Shown: positions 16,631 to 24,902, counted from the stretch's first letter. The stretch is 28,551 nt of DNA from Flavobacterium psychrophilum (GCA_943325515.2 CALPPS020000025.1:1-28551), one strand, 5' to 3'. Translations and numbers: made by a program. The notes: a model not told the origin generated them from the letters alone.

Positions 16631-17740
16631 ATGGTAACTGAAAAAGATTTTGTTTTCACCACAACAACTCATGCTGTTGAGCATGGAAACTTTCAATGGA
16701 GTGCTCCAAGCAATATTGCTTTAGTAAAATATTGGGGTAAAAAAGACAAGCAAATTCCAGCCAATCCTTCTATCAGTTTTACTTTGAACAATTGTAAAAC
16801 GATTACAAAACTTTCTTTTGCCAAAAAACAAAACGACAAGATAAGTGTGGCAAATAATAGGTTTTCGTTTGAATTACTTTTTGAGGGGAAACCCAAAGAA
16901 GATTTCAAACCCAAAATTCAAAAGTTCTTCGAACGCATAGAAGAGTATTGTCCATATTTAACAGATTATCATTTCATCATTGCTACCGAAAATACTTTTC
17001 CACATAGTTCTGGCATTGCTTCTTCCGCATCAGGAATGGCGGCATTGGCAATGAATATTATGAGTTTAGAAAAAGCTTTGAAACCTGAAATGAGCGAAGA
17101 ATTCTTTAATCAAAAAGCTTCTTTCTTGGCTCGATTGGGTTCGGGAAGTGCTTGTAGAAGCATTAAAGGAAGCGTTGTCGTTTGGGGAAATCATAAAGAA
17201 ATAGAAGGCAGTTCTGATTTGTTTGGCATAGAATTACCTTCTACCATTCATGCGAATTTCAAAAACTACCAAGACACTATTCTTTTGGTTGATAAAGGCG
17301 AAAAACAAGTTTCGAGTACGGTTGGCCATGATTTAATGCACAATCATCCTTTTGCGGAACAACGTTTTGAACAAGCACATCGAAATTTATCAGCCCTAAA
17401 AACCGTTTTAGAAAATGGAAATTTAGATGAATTTATCAAAATAGTAGAAAGCGAAGCTTTAACCTTGCATGCTATGATGATGACATCGCAGCCTTATTTT
17501 ATTTTAATGAAACCAAACACGCTGGAAATTATTAATAAAATTTGGAACTACAGAAACGAAACAAATATTCCTATATGTTTTACCTTAGATGCAGGAGCAA
17601 ACGTACATATACTGTATCCCGAAAACGTTAGAGAGGCTGTTTTGCAATTTATTACTGCTGAATTAGTTGGCTATTGTCAAAATGGTAACTATATTTGTGA
17701 TGCAATTGGGAATGGGGGTCAATTGATAATTGATAATTGA
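16631..17740 (+). CDS. mvaD: Diphosphomevalonate decarboxylase
   Basis: This GHMP-family enzyme converts mevalonate 5-diphosphate to isopentenyl diphosphate. I choose the ATG at 16631 (369 residues, MVTEKDFVF) because the promoter box lies inside the longer frame from 16538. SAPSNIALVKYWGKKD near residue 19 is the decarboxylase N-terminal signature. HSSGIASSASGMAALA is the phosphate-binding loop, and RLGSGSACRSI follows as in the family. The catalytic Asp is expected in the LDAGAN segment near the C-terminus. The final codons (QLIIDN and stop) fall inside the AATTGAT repeat array of the adjoining cassette, so the native C-terminus has been replaced by a few residues. Confidence 0.94.
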   Translation: MVTEKDFVFTTTTHAVEHGNFQWSAPSNIALVKYWGKKDKQIPANPSISFTLNNCKTITKLSFAKKQNDKISVANNRFSFELLFEGKPKEDFKPKIQKFFERIEEYCPYLTDYHFIIATENTFPHSSGIASSASGMAALAMNIMSLEKALKPEMSEEFFNQKASFLARLGSGSACRSIKGSVVVWGNHKEIEGSSDLFGIELPSTIHANFKNYQDTILLVDKGEKQVSSTVGHDLMHNHPFAEQRFEQAHRNLSALKTVLENGNLDEFIKIVESEALTLHAMMMTSQPYFILMKPNTLEIINKIWNYRNETNIPICFTLDAGANVHILYPENVREAVLQFITAELVGYCQNGNYICDAIGNGGQLIIDN

Positions 17741-17762
17741 TAATTGATAATTGATAATTGGT
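17721..17762 (+). repeat. Tandem heptamer array, left end of the four-helix cassette
   Basis: Five perfect copies of AATTGAT (17721-17755) are followed by AATTGGT (17756-17762) and then AATGC. The first two-and-a-half copies are translated as the end of the decarboxylase. The array is mirrored in inverted orientation at 18127-18158. Confidence 0.9.
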
Positions 17763-17778
17763 AATGCAAAATTAGAGA

Positions 17779-18126
17779 ATGGAGAAAAGAAACGTTATAA
17801 AAGAGAAATCTTTTGCATTTGCAATAGAGATTGTATTTCTTTATAAAGTTTTAGTTGAAAGGAAAGAATTTGTTTTATCAAAACAAATGTTACGCTCAGG
17901 AACGTCAATAGGTGCTAATGTTAGGGAGTCTGAACACGCACAAAGTAAAGCTGATTTTATTCATAAATTATCTATTGCCATAAAAGAAGCTAATGAAACA
18001 GAATATTGGATAGATTTATTATTTGAAACTAAATATTTAAGTCAAACCGAATTTGATATAATAAAACCAAAAATAATAGAATTATTAAAATTACTTACAA
18101 GTATAATAAATACATCAAAAAAATAA
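17779..18126 (+). CDS. Four-helix-bundle protein (S23/IVS-encoded type, TIGR02436-like)
   Basis: The 115-residue protein carries the family hallmark SKQMLRSGTSIGANVRESEH and the following AQSKADFIHKLSIAIKEANE, then ETEYWIDLLFETKYL. These proteins form pentameric four-helix bundles. Relatives are encoded by intervening sequences in 23S rRNA genes and, as Avd proteins, in diversity-generating retroelements. Their cellular role is not known. Here it stands alone, inside a mevalonate operon, flanked by inverted heptamer repeats. No reverse transcriptase or template repeat is nearby, so it is not an Avd of a local DGR. Confidence 0.92.
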   Translation: MEKRNVIKEKSFAFAIEIVFLYKVLVERKEFVLSKQMLRSGTSIGANVRESEHAQSKADFIHKLSIAIKEANETEYWIDLLFETKYLSQTEFDIIKPKIIELLKLLTSIINTSKK

Positions 18127-18158
18127 TTATCCATTGTTAATTGTTAATTATCAATTAA
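18127..18158 (-). repeat. Inverted heptamer array, right end of the four-helix cassette
   Basis: Read on the minus strand this is AATTGAT, AATTAAC, AATTAAC, AATGG, matching the pattern of the left array with more divergence. It begins directly after the stop of the four-helix protein. Confidence 0.75.
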
Positions 18159-18164
18159 AAAGAT

Positions 18165-19103
18165 ATGAAAGGACCGTTATTTTACTCAAAAATTCTTCTC
18201 TTTGGAGAGTATGGAATTATCAAAGATTCTAAAGGTTTATCAATTCCCTATAATTTTTACAACGGAGCGTTGAAAGTAGACGAAAATCCCTCTGCTGAAG
18301 CCCTAAAATCAAACGAAAGTCTAAGACGATTTGTTGGTTATTTAGAAAATCTTCAAAAAGAGCAACCAGATTTAGTAACTTTCAATATTGAAATACTAAA
18401 AGCCGATGTGGAACGTGGAATGTATTTCGACTCTAGCATTCCTCAAGGCTATGGTGTAGGAAGTAGTGGCGCTTTGGTAGCTGCTATTTATGATAAATAT
18501 GCCCATAATAAAATTACGGTTTTAGAGAATTTAACTCGTGATAAATTATTGCAATTAAAAACTATTTTTTCCCAAATGGAATCTTTCTTCCACGGAAAAA
18601 GTTCGGGCCTTGACCCTTTGAATAGTTATTTGAGTATTCCAATATTGATTAATTCCAAAGATAATATTGAGGCGACTGGAATTCCATCTCAAAGCACAAC
18701 TGGAAAAGGTGCTGTATTCCTTTTAGACTCAGGAATTGTGGGAGAAACTGCTCCAATGGTGACTATTTTTATGGAAAAATTAAAAGAAGAAGGTTTCCGA
18801 AAAATGCTTAAATCTCAGTTTATAAAATATACTGATGCCTGCGTTGAAAATTTCTTAGGTGGCGATATGAAATCATTATTTGCCAATACAAAGCAATTAT
18901 CAAAAGTGGTTTTGAATAATTTCAAACCCATGATACCAGAACAATTTCACGGTGTTTGGCAAAACGGAATTGACACCAATGATTACTACTTAAAACTTTG
19001 CGGTTCTGGTGGTGGTGGTTATATTCTAGGTTTTACTGAAGACTTAGAAAAAGCAAAAAAATCCTTGAAAGATTATAAATTAGAAGTGGTTTACCAATTT
19101 TAA
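18165..19103 (+). CDS. mvk: Mevalonate kinase
   Basis: The enzyme phosphorylates mevalonate to 5-phosphomevalonate. The 312-residue GHMP kinase starts YSKILLFGEYGIIKDSKGLSI, with the N-terminal K-x-x-L-x-G-E motif. SIPQGYGVGSSGALVAAIYD is the phosphate loop. FFHGKSSGLDPLNSY contains the Ser-Gly-x-Asp segment with the catalytic Asp, and LCGSGGGGYILGF is motif 3. It was probably the gene next to mvaD before the four-helix cassette arrived. Its end lies nine bases before the UbiA-family gene, so these two are cotranscribed. Confidence 0.9.
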   Translation: MKGPLFYSKILLFGEYGIIKDSKGLSIPYNFYNGALKVDENPSAEALKSNESLRRFVGYLENLQKEQPDLVTFNIEILKADVERGMYFDSSIPQGYGVGSSGALVAAIYDKYAHNKITVLENLTRDKLLQLKTIFSQMESFFHGKSSGLDPLNSYLSIPILINSKDNIEATGIPSQSTTGKGAVFLLDSGIVGETAPMVTIFMEKLKEEGFRKMLKSQFIKYTDACVENFLGGDMKSLFANTKQLSKVVLNNFKPMIPEQFHGVWQNGIDTNDYYLKLCGSGGGGYILGFTEDLEKAKKSLKDYKLEVVYQF

Positions 19104-19112
19104 TTTTCTAAA

Positions 19113-20039
19113 ATGTTAAGCCGAAAAACAAAACATTTATTACTGAAAATCATCAGTATGTTTTCTGTGGTTCGTGGCTATAACATTCCTATCATTGCGC
19201 TAGCGCAATATCTTTCGGCTATATTTATTATGGCTCCCGAAAAAAGAGCCCTCCAAGTAGTCTTAGATTTCAATCTTTTTATAATTGTAATTGTTTCCAG
19301 TTTAACCATTGCGTCTGGTTATATTATCAATAATTTTTACGACAGCAAAAAAGATTTAATCAATCGCCCCAACAAATCACAACTGGATAGATTAGTCAGC
19401 CAAAAGACTAAACTGCAAGTCTATTTTTCAGTTAATTTTATCGTTTTCCTACTGGCTTTCTTTGTTTCTTTTAGAGCGGTATTGTTTTTTTCGACCTATA
19501 TATTTCTGATTTGGTTTTACTCCCACAAGCTAAAGAAAATGGCAGTTGTTGGCAATTTAACCGCAGCATTTCTTGCTGTATTGCCATTCTTTGCCATCTT
19601 ATTATATTATAAAAACTTGTACCCTCAAATTTTTGCCCATGCCACGTTCCTATTCCTTTTGCTATTAATTCGGGAAATGATTAAAGATTTAGAAAACATC
19701 AAAGGTGATATTGCCAATGACTATTTGACAATCCCCGTTCAATATGGTGAAAATTTTTCGAAGAAAATTATAACATTGCTCACGGTTGCTACGATAATTC
19801 CAATCTATTTTTTGGTGGAACTATTTGAAGTAGGTTATATGGATATTTACTTTTATGTGAGTATGATTATTTTGATTTTCTTTTTACAAAAATTATGGAA
19901 ATCCAACACCAAACCAGCTTACTTAAAACTTCATAACATCTTGAAATTCCTTGTCGTTTCAGGCGTTTTTTGCATTGTGCTGATAAATCCAGAAGTGCTT
20001 ATTCACGGAAAGAAAATTGTAGAAATTATTGCGAAATAG
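19113..20039 (+). CDS. UbiA-family prenyltransferase (geranylgeranylglycerol-phosphate geranylgeranyltransferase-like)
   Basis: This 308-residue integral membrane protein has about eight hydrophobic helices. The two Asp-rich prenyl-diphosphate binding motifs of the UbiA superfamily are both present: NNFYDSKKD (NDxxDxxxD-type, about residue 70) and DLENIKGD (second motif, about residue 192). Flavobacteriial homologues are usually annotated as geranylgeranylglycerol-phosphate geranylgeranyltransferase. The true acceptor is uncertain and a quinone or other lipid head group is possible. Being placed last in an isoprenoid operon fits a consumer of prenyl diphosphates. Confidence 0.85.
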   Translation: MLSRKTKHLLLKIISMFSVVRGYNIPIIALAQYLSAIFIMAPEKRALQVVLDFNLFIIVIVSSLTIASGYIINNFYDSKKDLINRPNKSQLDRLVSQKTKLQVYFSVNFIVFLLAFFVSFRAVLFFSTYIFLIWFYSHKLKKMAVVGNLTAAFLAVLPFFAILLYYKNLYPQIFAHATFLFLLLLIREMIKDLENIKGDIANDYLTIPVQYGENFSKKIITLLTVATIIPIYFLVELFEVGYMDIYFYVSMIILIFFLQKLWKSNTKPAYLKLHNILKFLVVSGVFCIVLINPEVLIHGKKIVEIIAK

Positions 20040-20073
20040 GAGCCCAACTTCGGTTCTATTCCAAAACCATTTT

Positions 20074-20120
20074 CCCGCTTTACACTCTATTCCTAAAAAG
20101 GAATGCCGTTTCAATCGGGG
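20074..20120. repeat. Imperfect palindrome, REP-like intergenic element
   Basis: The stretch runs from CCCG (20074-20077) to CGGGG (20116-20120). The core is ATTCCT (20089-20094) and AGGAAT (20099-20104), with looser pairing outward. It is followed by GGGGCTAAAAACAACCCC (20117-20134), a second small hairpin. From memory it resembles palindromic intergenic repeats seen in Flavobacterium genomes. It could act as a terminator for the mevalonate operon. Confidence 0.5.
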
Positions 20121-20159
20121 CTAAAAACAACCCCTAGTTTCACATCGTTTTTAAAAACG

Positions 20160-20167
20160 TATCTTTG
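20160..20167 (+). promoter_or_regulatory. -7 promoter element for the pseudouridine synthase gene
   Basis: TATCTTTG, a perfect TAnnTTTG match, lies 17 bases before the start at 20185. Confidence 0.65.
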
Positions 20168-20184
20168 CACAAATTATAGCATTT

Positions 20185-21096
20185 ATGAATAACAAGGAAG
20201 GCAATAATAAGCGAAGTGGATCTAGACCCAATAGTACTAGACCCAATTCAAATAAGCCAAAACCTGCCATGGCAAAGAGAGCCCAGGGGCCAAAAAAAGC
20301 GAAGCCAACTACCGATGACGCCACAACGAAACGCACCCCAAAACCAGCAAAAGCGGTTCAAAATAACGTACCAAAACCTTTGAAATCTGAAGATATTCGA
20401 TTGAATAAATATATCTCTAATTCGGGGGCGTGTTCACGTCGTGATGCAGATATTTATATTCAATCGGGGAATGTGAAAGTGAATAATGTAGTGATTACTG
20501 AAATGGGTTACAAAGTAAAACCTGGTGATGTGGTTAATTTTGACGGTGCTGTTTTAACGCCAGAACGCAAAGAATATATAGTATTGAATAAACCCAAAAA
20601 TTTCACGACTTCCAATGAAGATGACGCTGATCATAGAAATGTATTAGAATTAGTACGAGCTGCAACAAAAGCTAACATTCAACCTGTTGGCAGAATGGAT
20701 AAGAACACAACCGGCTTATTATTATTCACCAATGATACCGATATGGTTAGAAAATTCAGTTTGCCTAATCAAAAGTCAACTAAGATTTACCAAGTTTCGT
20801 TAGATAAAAATCTGAAATTTGAAGACTTAGAAAAAATTGCTGGCGGAGTTACACTTGATGGACATAAATTATACGTTGACGAAATCTCCTATATAGAAAA
20901 CGAGCCTAAAACAGAAATCGGTTTAAAACTGAGAACACCCAATGTAAAAGTTGTTCGCGCTATTTTTGAAAGTTTCAAATACGATGTGATAAAAATTGAC
21001 CGTGTTTCTTTTTCAGGATTAACCAAAAAGAATTTACCACGAGGCAATTGGCGTTTCTTGACTGAACAAGAAATTATCAATTTAAAAAACGTTTAA
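20185..21096 (+). CDS. RluB/RsuA-family 23S/16S rRNA pseudouridine synthase with basic N-terminal tail
   Basis: The 303-residue protein has three parts. Residues 1 to about 65 are a Lys-, Pro- and Asn-rich disordered tail. Residues 67 to about 115 form an S4 RNA-binding domain (IRLNKYISNSGACSRRDAD). The rest is the catalytic domain, with GRMDKNTTGLLLFTND holding the catalytic Asp (normally GRLDxxTxG). The fold belongs to the RsuA/RluB/RluE/RluF group, and RluB (23S position 2605) is the likeliest activity because most Bacteroidota S4-containing members are called so. The basic tail is common in this phylum and may help bind rRNA. Confidence 0.9.
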   Translation: MNNKEGNNKRSGSRPNSTRPNSNKPKPAMAKRAQGPKKAKPTTDDATTKRTPKPAKAVQNNVPKPLKSEDIRLNKYISNSGACSRRDADIYIQSGNVKVNNVVITEMGYKVKPGDVVNFDGAVLTPERKEYIVLNKPKNFTTSNEDDADHRNVLELVRAATKANIQPVGRMDKNTTGLLLFTNDTDMVRKFSLPNQKSTKIYQVSLDKNLKFEDLEKIAGGVTLDGHKLYVDEISYIENEPKTEIGLKLRTPNVKVVRAIFESFKYDVIKIDRVSFSGLTKKNLPRGNWRFLTEQEIINLKNV

Positions 21097-21125
21097 AAAA
21101 GCTAAACTTTGGCTAGTACTAAATA

Positions 21126-21488
21126 ATGTCAGCAGAGAAAAATTTATCAATTGCCATGCTTTGGTTTGAAGCGTTTAATGCACATCATCTTGAAAAGTTA
21201 TTATCATTATATGATGATGAAGCACAACATTTTAGTCCAAAATTAAAAGTACGCCATCCTGAAACGCAAGGTTTGGTGACCGGTAAAGAAGCCCTTCGAA
21301 CATGGTGGCAGGATGCCTTTGACAGATTGCCATCACTTCATTATAAAGTAACTTCATTGACTTCCAATTCTGACAGAGTATTTATGGAATATAGTAGAAC
21401 CGTTGACAACGAAGAACAAATGTTGGTTGCCGAAGTATTAGAAATCAAAGATGGAAAAATAATTGCCTCCAGAGTTTACCACGGATAA
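21126..21488 (+). CDS. NTF2-like/SnoaL-like fold protein
   Basis: The 120-residue protein has the cone-shaped alpha+beta pattern of the NTF2 superfamily: an N-terminal helix (IAMLWFEAFNAHHLEKLLSLY) with the acidic run DDEAQHFSPK, a middle helix ALRTWWQDAFDRLP, and C-terminal strands (VFMEYSRTVDNEEQMLVAEVLEIKDGKI). Members range from ketosteroid isomerases and polyketide cyclases to proteins without a known reaction. No specific catalytic pair can be assigned. It follows the pseudouridine synthase by 29 bases and may share its transcript. Confidence 0.82.
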   Translation: MSAEKNLSIAMLWFEAFNAHHLEKLLSLYDDEAQHFSPKLKVRHPETQGLVTGKEALRTWWQDAFDRLPSLHYKVTSLTSNSDRVFMEYSRTVDNEEQMLVAEVLEIKDGKIIASRVYHG

Positions 21489-21554
21489 ATTATCATTCAG
21501 TTAACAATTCCTTTCCGTAAAAACTAATATATTTACTGAACTAAACGATTCAAC

Positions 21555-23321
21555 ATGAAAAACTTATATTCATTTTTGGCCCTACTCTTTTTGTCAATAC
21601 TCTTTGTAAACTGCAAATCCGAACAAAAAACACAAGATTTTAAAGCCATTACTTCTTCTTATTTTGATGAAAAAAATGCACTAAATCCGTTAGATGCCAC
21701 TCAAAATGGTCAGAATAAATTTGATGACCAATTGGTCTTTGAAATGACTGATTCCTACAGAAAAAAAAGAGCTGCTTTTTATGAAAAATACTTAAACGAA
21801 TTACAAAGCGTTGATACCACTCAGCTTTCTGCCGAAGAAAAAATTAGTTATGATATTATCAAATGGGAATCGGAAGTGGGCACTTCGTTGTTAAAACAAA
21901 ATGCCAATTTAACTCCTATTAATCAGTTTGAGGGTACACATTTGACCTTAGGCCAATTTGCCAGTGCCGAAAGCGCACAACCTTTTAAAACAGAGAAAGA
22001 CTATAAAAACTTTTTGAAAAGAATCAACCTGTTTACCGTTTGGATTGACTCCGCTATGGTTTATATGAAAAAAGGAATGCAAGAAAAGGTAGTGTTGCCA
22101 AAAGCTTTAGCCGAAAAAATTGTGCCACAATTTGAAAGTATTATTACGCCAAAAGTAGAGGATAATCTTTATTACTCGAGTTGTAAAAAATTCCCATCGG
22201 ATTTCAGTGAAGCACAAAAAAGCAATTTATCAAAAGAATATGCAACTGCCATAACGGCAAAACTAATGCCTCAATTTCAGAAATTCATAACCTTTATGAA
22301 AACCGAATATGTGCCTGCTTGTCGCTCAACAAGTGGCATTGGAAGTTTAAAAGGCGGAAATGCATTATATAAAGTATATGCCAAACAGTGGACCACCACT
22401 ACAAAAACTCCTGAAGAAATTCATGCGTTAGGTTTGAAAGAAGTGGCGCGTATCAAAGCCGAAATGGAGAAAGTTAGAGAACAAGTTGGGTTCAAAGGCA
22501 CCCTAATTGAATTCTTTGATTTTGTTAGGAATAATCCAAAACTGAAACCTTTCCAAAAACCAGAAGAAGTATTAGCCAATTTTGAGAAAATACATCAAAT
22601 CATCAAACCTAATGTAGATAAGCTTTTTTCTTTGCAGCCTAAAACTCCTTTTAGAATAAAACGTACGGAAGCCTTCAGAGAAAAAACCGCTAGTGCAGAA
22701 TACAATCAAGGTGCGGCTGACGGCTCAAGACCCGGCACTTTTTATGTCCCTATTCCAGATGTGGCAAACTACAACTTCTATGGTGATGAAGATTTATTTT
22801 TGCACGAAGCCATTCCTGGGCATCATTTTCAGATTTCGTTGCAGCAAGAAAATCAGCAATTACCTGATTTTAGAAAGTTCAATTGGTTTGGCGCTTATGG
22901 CGAAGGGTGGGCTTTGTATTGTGAAAGTTTAGGAAAAGAATTGGGCTTATATACTGATCCTTACCAATATTTTGGGATGCTAAGCAACGAAATGCACCGC
23001 GCTATCAGACTTGTTGTTGATACCGGAATGCATAACAAAGGTTGGACGAGAGAACAAGCTATAAAATTTTCTATGGAAAACGAAGCCGAAAGTGAAGCTA
23101 GCATTGTTGCCGAAATAGAGAGATATATGGCCTATCCTGGGCAAGCCTTGTCGTATAAAATTGGGCAAATGAAAATCTTAGAATTACGTGAAAAAGCTAG
23201 AACTGAGATGAAAGACAAATTTGATATAAAAGTATTCCATCAAAAAGTATTGGAGTCTGGTGTGATGCCTTTGGCCTTATTAGAAAAGAAAATCAATTCT
23301 TGGATTGCTACAGGGAAATAA
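21555..23321 (+). CDS. DUF885-family lipoprotein, probable zinc metallopeptidase
   Basis: The 588-residue protein begins with a lipoprotein signal (LFVNC, Cys at about residue 20). The DUF885 domain covers most of the rest. HEAIPGHHFQ at about residue 416 is the HExxxGH-type zinc site, and NEAESEASIVAEIERY at about residue 508 provides the further acidic ligand, with YMAYPGQALSYKIGQMKI following as in the family. DUF885 proteins are widespread secreted or lipid-anchored peptidase-like proteins in Bacteroidota, with no fixed substrate. The gene ends at a terminator-like hairpin and the accessory region begins just after. Confidence 0.9.
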   Translation: MKNLYSFLALLFLSILFVNCKSEQKTQDFKAITSSYFDEKNALNPLDATQNGQNKFDDQLVFEMTDSYRKKRAAFYEKYLNELQSVDTTQLSAEEKISYDIIKWESEVGTSLLKQNANLTPINQFEGTHLTLGQFASAESAQPFKTEKDYKNFLKRINLFTVWIDSAMVYMKKGMQEKVVLPKALAEKIVPQFESIITPKVEDNLYYSSCKKFPSDFSEAQKSNLSKEYATAITAKLMPQFQKFITFMKTEYVPACRSTSGIGSLKGGNALYKVYAKQWTTTTKTPEEIHALGLKEVARIKAEMEKVREQVGFKGTLIEFFDFVRNNPKLKPFQKPEEVLANFEKIHQIIKPNVDKLFSLQPKTPFRIKRTEAFREKTASAEYNQGAADGSRPGTFYVPIPDVANYNFYGDEDLFLHEAIPGHHFQISLQQENQQLPDFRKFNWFGAYGEGWALYCESLGKELGLYTDPYQYFGMLSNEMHRAIRLVVDTGMHNKGWTREQAIKFSMENEAESEASIVAEIERYMAYPGQALSYKIGQMKILELREKARTEMKDKFDIKVFHQKVLESGVMPLALLEKKINSWIATGK

Positions 23322-23326
23322 GAAAT

Positions 23327-23351
23327 AAAAAGGGTGTCAAAAGCCTTTTTT
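23327..23351 (+). terminator. Probable terminator of the DUF885 gene
   Basis: AAAAAGG (23327-23333) and CCTTTTTT (23344-23351) form a seven-pair stem with a ten-base loop and a T-run, starting six bases after the stop codon. Modest stability, so moderate confidence. Confidence 0.55.
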
Positions 23352-23442
23352 AGACCGTGCCTTATATTTTAAAATACATGTCTGATATTATTAATTTTAA
23401 GACAAGTATTGTCAATTTTGAATTTAAAGTAATTGAATATTC

Positions 23443-24141
23443 TTAATCTTTTATACAACGTACTGATAAACCAAATCCCTTTTTATAGTAATATTTGTCA
23501 ACACCCCAGCTATTACAACTTAAACTCCATTGCCATGCAGAATTATAGTAAATGCTTAAATCTTTTTCAGTTGAACTCCACCAATTACCTTCAATACCAA
23601 TAGATCGAAATTTTCCATCTTCAGAACGAATACCTCCAGGAAGACCTGTAAATCCACTGCTATTAGTAGCATCTTCATTGTCCCTAGCCCAATGGGTATT
23701 TCCTGCCTCTTTCATTTTTAATCCAGGTGTTCCTCCTTCATCAAGTCTATCTCCAATTGAATAGCCTACACTTTCTATACTAAGGTAGTCGGTAAGTGCA
23801 CTCCATTCATCATTACTTGGTATATGAAAACCTTCAGGTGCCAATCCTCTTGGGTCATTGACAGCATACCAATTATATAATTTTCCATAAACTTCTCCAA
23901 TAGCTGGGTCGTTTTTATAGTAGCACCATGCACCTGTAGTTAATTTTGACCATTCGGTTGGGTCAGATACCTCAGGGATAACTGTCCCGTCTCTATATGT
24001 TGTTACATCAAGGTTTTTAATCATCCAAACTTGTTCTTTGTTGCCTGAGCCTTGTATCCCTATACTTACAGTTGAAATTGAATAATTTGAACAAGAAAAT
24101 AAGACCAAACACACTATAAAAAATATAAATATTTTTTTCAT
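23443..24141 (-). CDS. FISUMP-domain lipoprotein
   Basis: This 232-residue protein has a lipoprotein signal (LVLFSC). It then carries the Fibrobacter-succinogenes-major-paralogous domain: QVWMIKNLDVTTYRDG, the run WCYYKNDP...GKLYNWYAV, APEGFHIPSNDEWSALTDYL, GFTGLPGG, WWSSTEKD, and the C-terminal SLSVRCIKD with a Cys. This fold is common in multi-copy surface lipoproteins of Bacteroidota and Fibrobacteres and is thought to mediate binding, but no function is established. It is the first gene of the accessory region at the right end and has no obvious operon partner. Confidence 0.88.
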   Translation of the reverse strand: MKKIFIFFIVCLVLFSCSNYSISTVSIGIQGSGNKEQVWMIKNLDVTTYRDGTVIPEVSDPTEWSKLTTGAWCYYKNDPAIGEVYGKLYNWYAVNDPRGLAPEGFHIPSNDEWSALTDYLSIESVGYSIGDRLDEGGTPGLKMKEAGNTHWARDNEDATNSSGFTGLPGGIRSEDGKFRSIGIEGNWWSSTEKDLSIYYNSAWQWSLSCNSWGVDKYYYKKGFGLSVRCIKD

Positions 24142-24565
24142 AATTCAATTAGTTTTTAAATTGCTTTGTAAATATATTTTATATTTTCATTTATTTCACT
24201 TTGTTATAATAAAATTCATATTCGAAAGGATATTGTTATTGGTGAAATATATGTTATCATTTTTATTTATCACCCAAGAATTTATCAAACTCTTAGGTAT
24301 GGTTTCACTATCTTAAATTATGTATGATTTTTTTAGATAATTCGTTCTATTTAATCATCTCTGGATAAGCAAATCGGCTTCACCACTTAATAAATTTTTT
24401 TATGTATTGGCGTTAAAGACATCTTTTTTATTGTCTGCGTTTCACTTCATCTGCAATTTAATTATATAATACAAGTTGGTTTAGTCATGGTACAGCAACT
24501 TCAATTCAAAGTCAATATACTCTAATATAAATATTTATAATTATTGTATCGTATATTTTTGAAAC
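24142..24565. other. Gene-free stretch of about 420 bases
   Basis: Neither strand holds a protein-like frame. The base composition is AT-rich like the accessory genes around it. The only structure I can point to is the GAAAC/GTTTC hairpin that overlaps the stop of the small membrane protein gene (minus strand). It could be regulatory sequence of the FISUMP gene or debris of a lost gene; I cannot decide. Confidence 0.5.
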
Positions 24566-24898
24566 CTAGTTTCCATTTCTAATTTGTTGTTTAAATTTTA
24601 ACTTTGAACTACTTACAATGTCGTATATTAATCCAACGACAATGTAAATGAAGGCAATTATAATATAGATTTTGTAGAAAAAATTTACAATAGAATATTT
24701 ACCTCCAACTAAATGATAAATCCCTATTATATAAACTAAAGAACCTATAAATAAAACTCCAAATAAAAACTGGGTTCTAGCCCTAATGACTTTCAAGTCT
24801 TTATGATTCCAAAATAATTTAACTATTCCTCTTGTTGCAAAGTAAAAAATGAATAATACAATAAGTGTATTAAGATACGAGCGGATGGCCTTTTCCAT
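24566..24898 (-). CDS. Small membrane protein, three helices, function unknown
   Basis: The 110-residue protein has three hydrophobic segments at about residues 11-30, 42-62 and 75-95, with a positively charged loop (KDLKVIRARTQ) after the first and a basic C-terminal tail. I do not recognise a family. It starts four bases after the stop of the AAA+ ATPase gene, so it is translated from the same message. In many phage-defence operons a small membrane protein is the effector paired with an ATPase, but nothing in this sequence proves that role. Confidence 0.7.
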   Translation of the reverse strand: MEKAIRSYLNTLIVLFIFYFATRGIVKLFWNHKDLKVIRARTQFLFGVLFIGSLVYIIGIYHLVGGKYSIVNFFYKIYIIIAFIYIVVGLIYDIVSSSKLKFKQQIRNGN

Positions 24899-24902
24899 AA
24901 TA

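Larger units (their letters stand above)
17721..18158 (+). mobile_element. Putative four-helix-bundle cassette with inverted heptamer ends
   Basis: A 438-base unit lies between mvaD and the mevalonate kinase gene, which would otherwise be adjacent. Reading inward from the left, the end is (AATTGAT)x5, AATTGGT, AATGC. Reading inward from the right (minus strand), it is AATTGAT, AATTAAC, AATTAAC, AATGG. The only gene inside is a four-helix-bundle protein of the 23S rRNA intervening-sequence type. No transposase is present, so movement would have to be helped from elsewhere. That this is mobile is inference from the symmetrical ends and the odd placement inside an operon. Confidence 0.6.

Noticed and set aside
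17721..17762. CRISPR array
   Set aside because: The units are seven bases in direct tandem with no spacers; this is a simple tandem repeat.
17779..18126. Avd protein of a diversity-generating retroelement
   Set aside because: No reverse transcriptase, template repeat or variable repeat is nearby.
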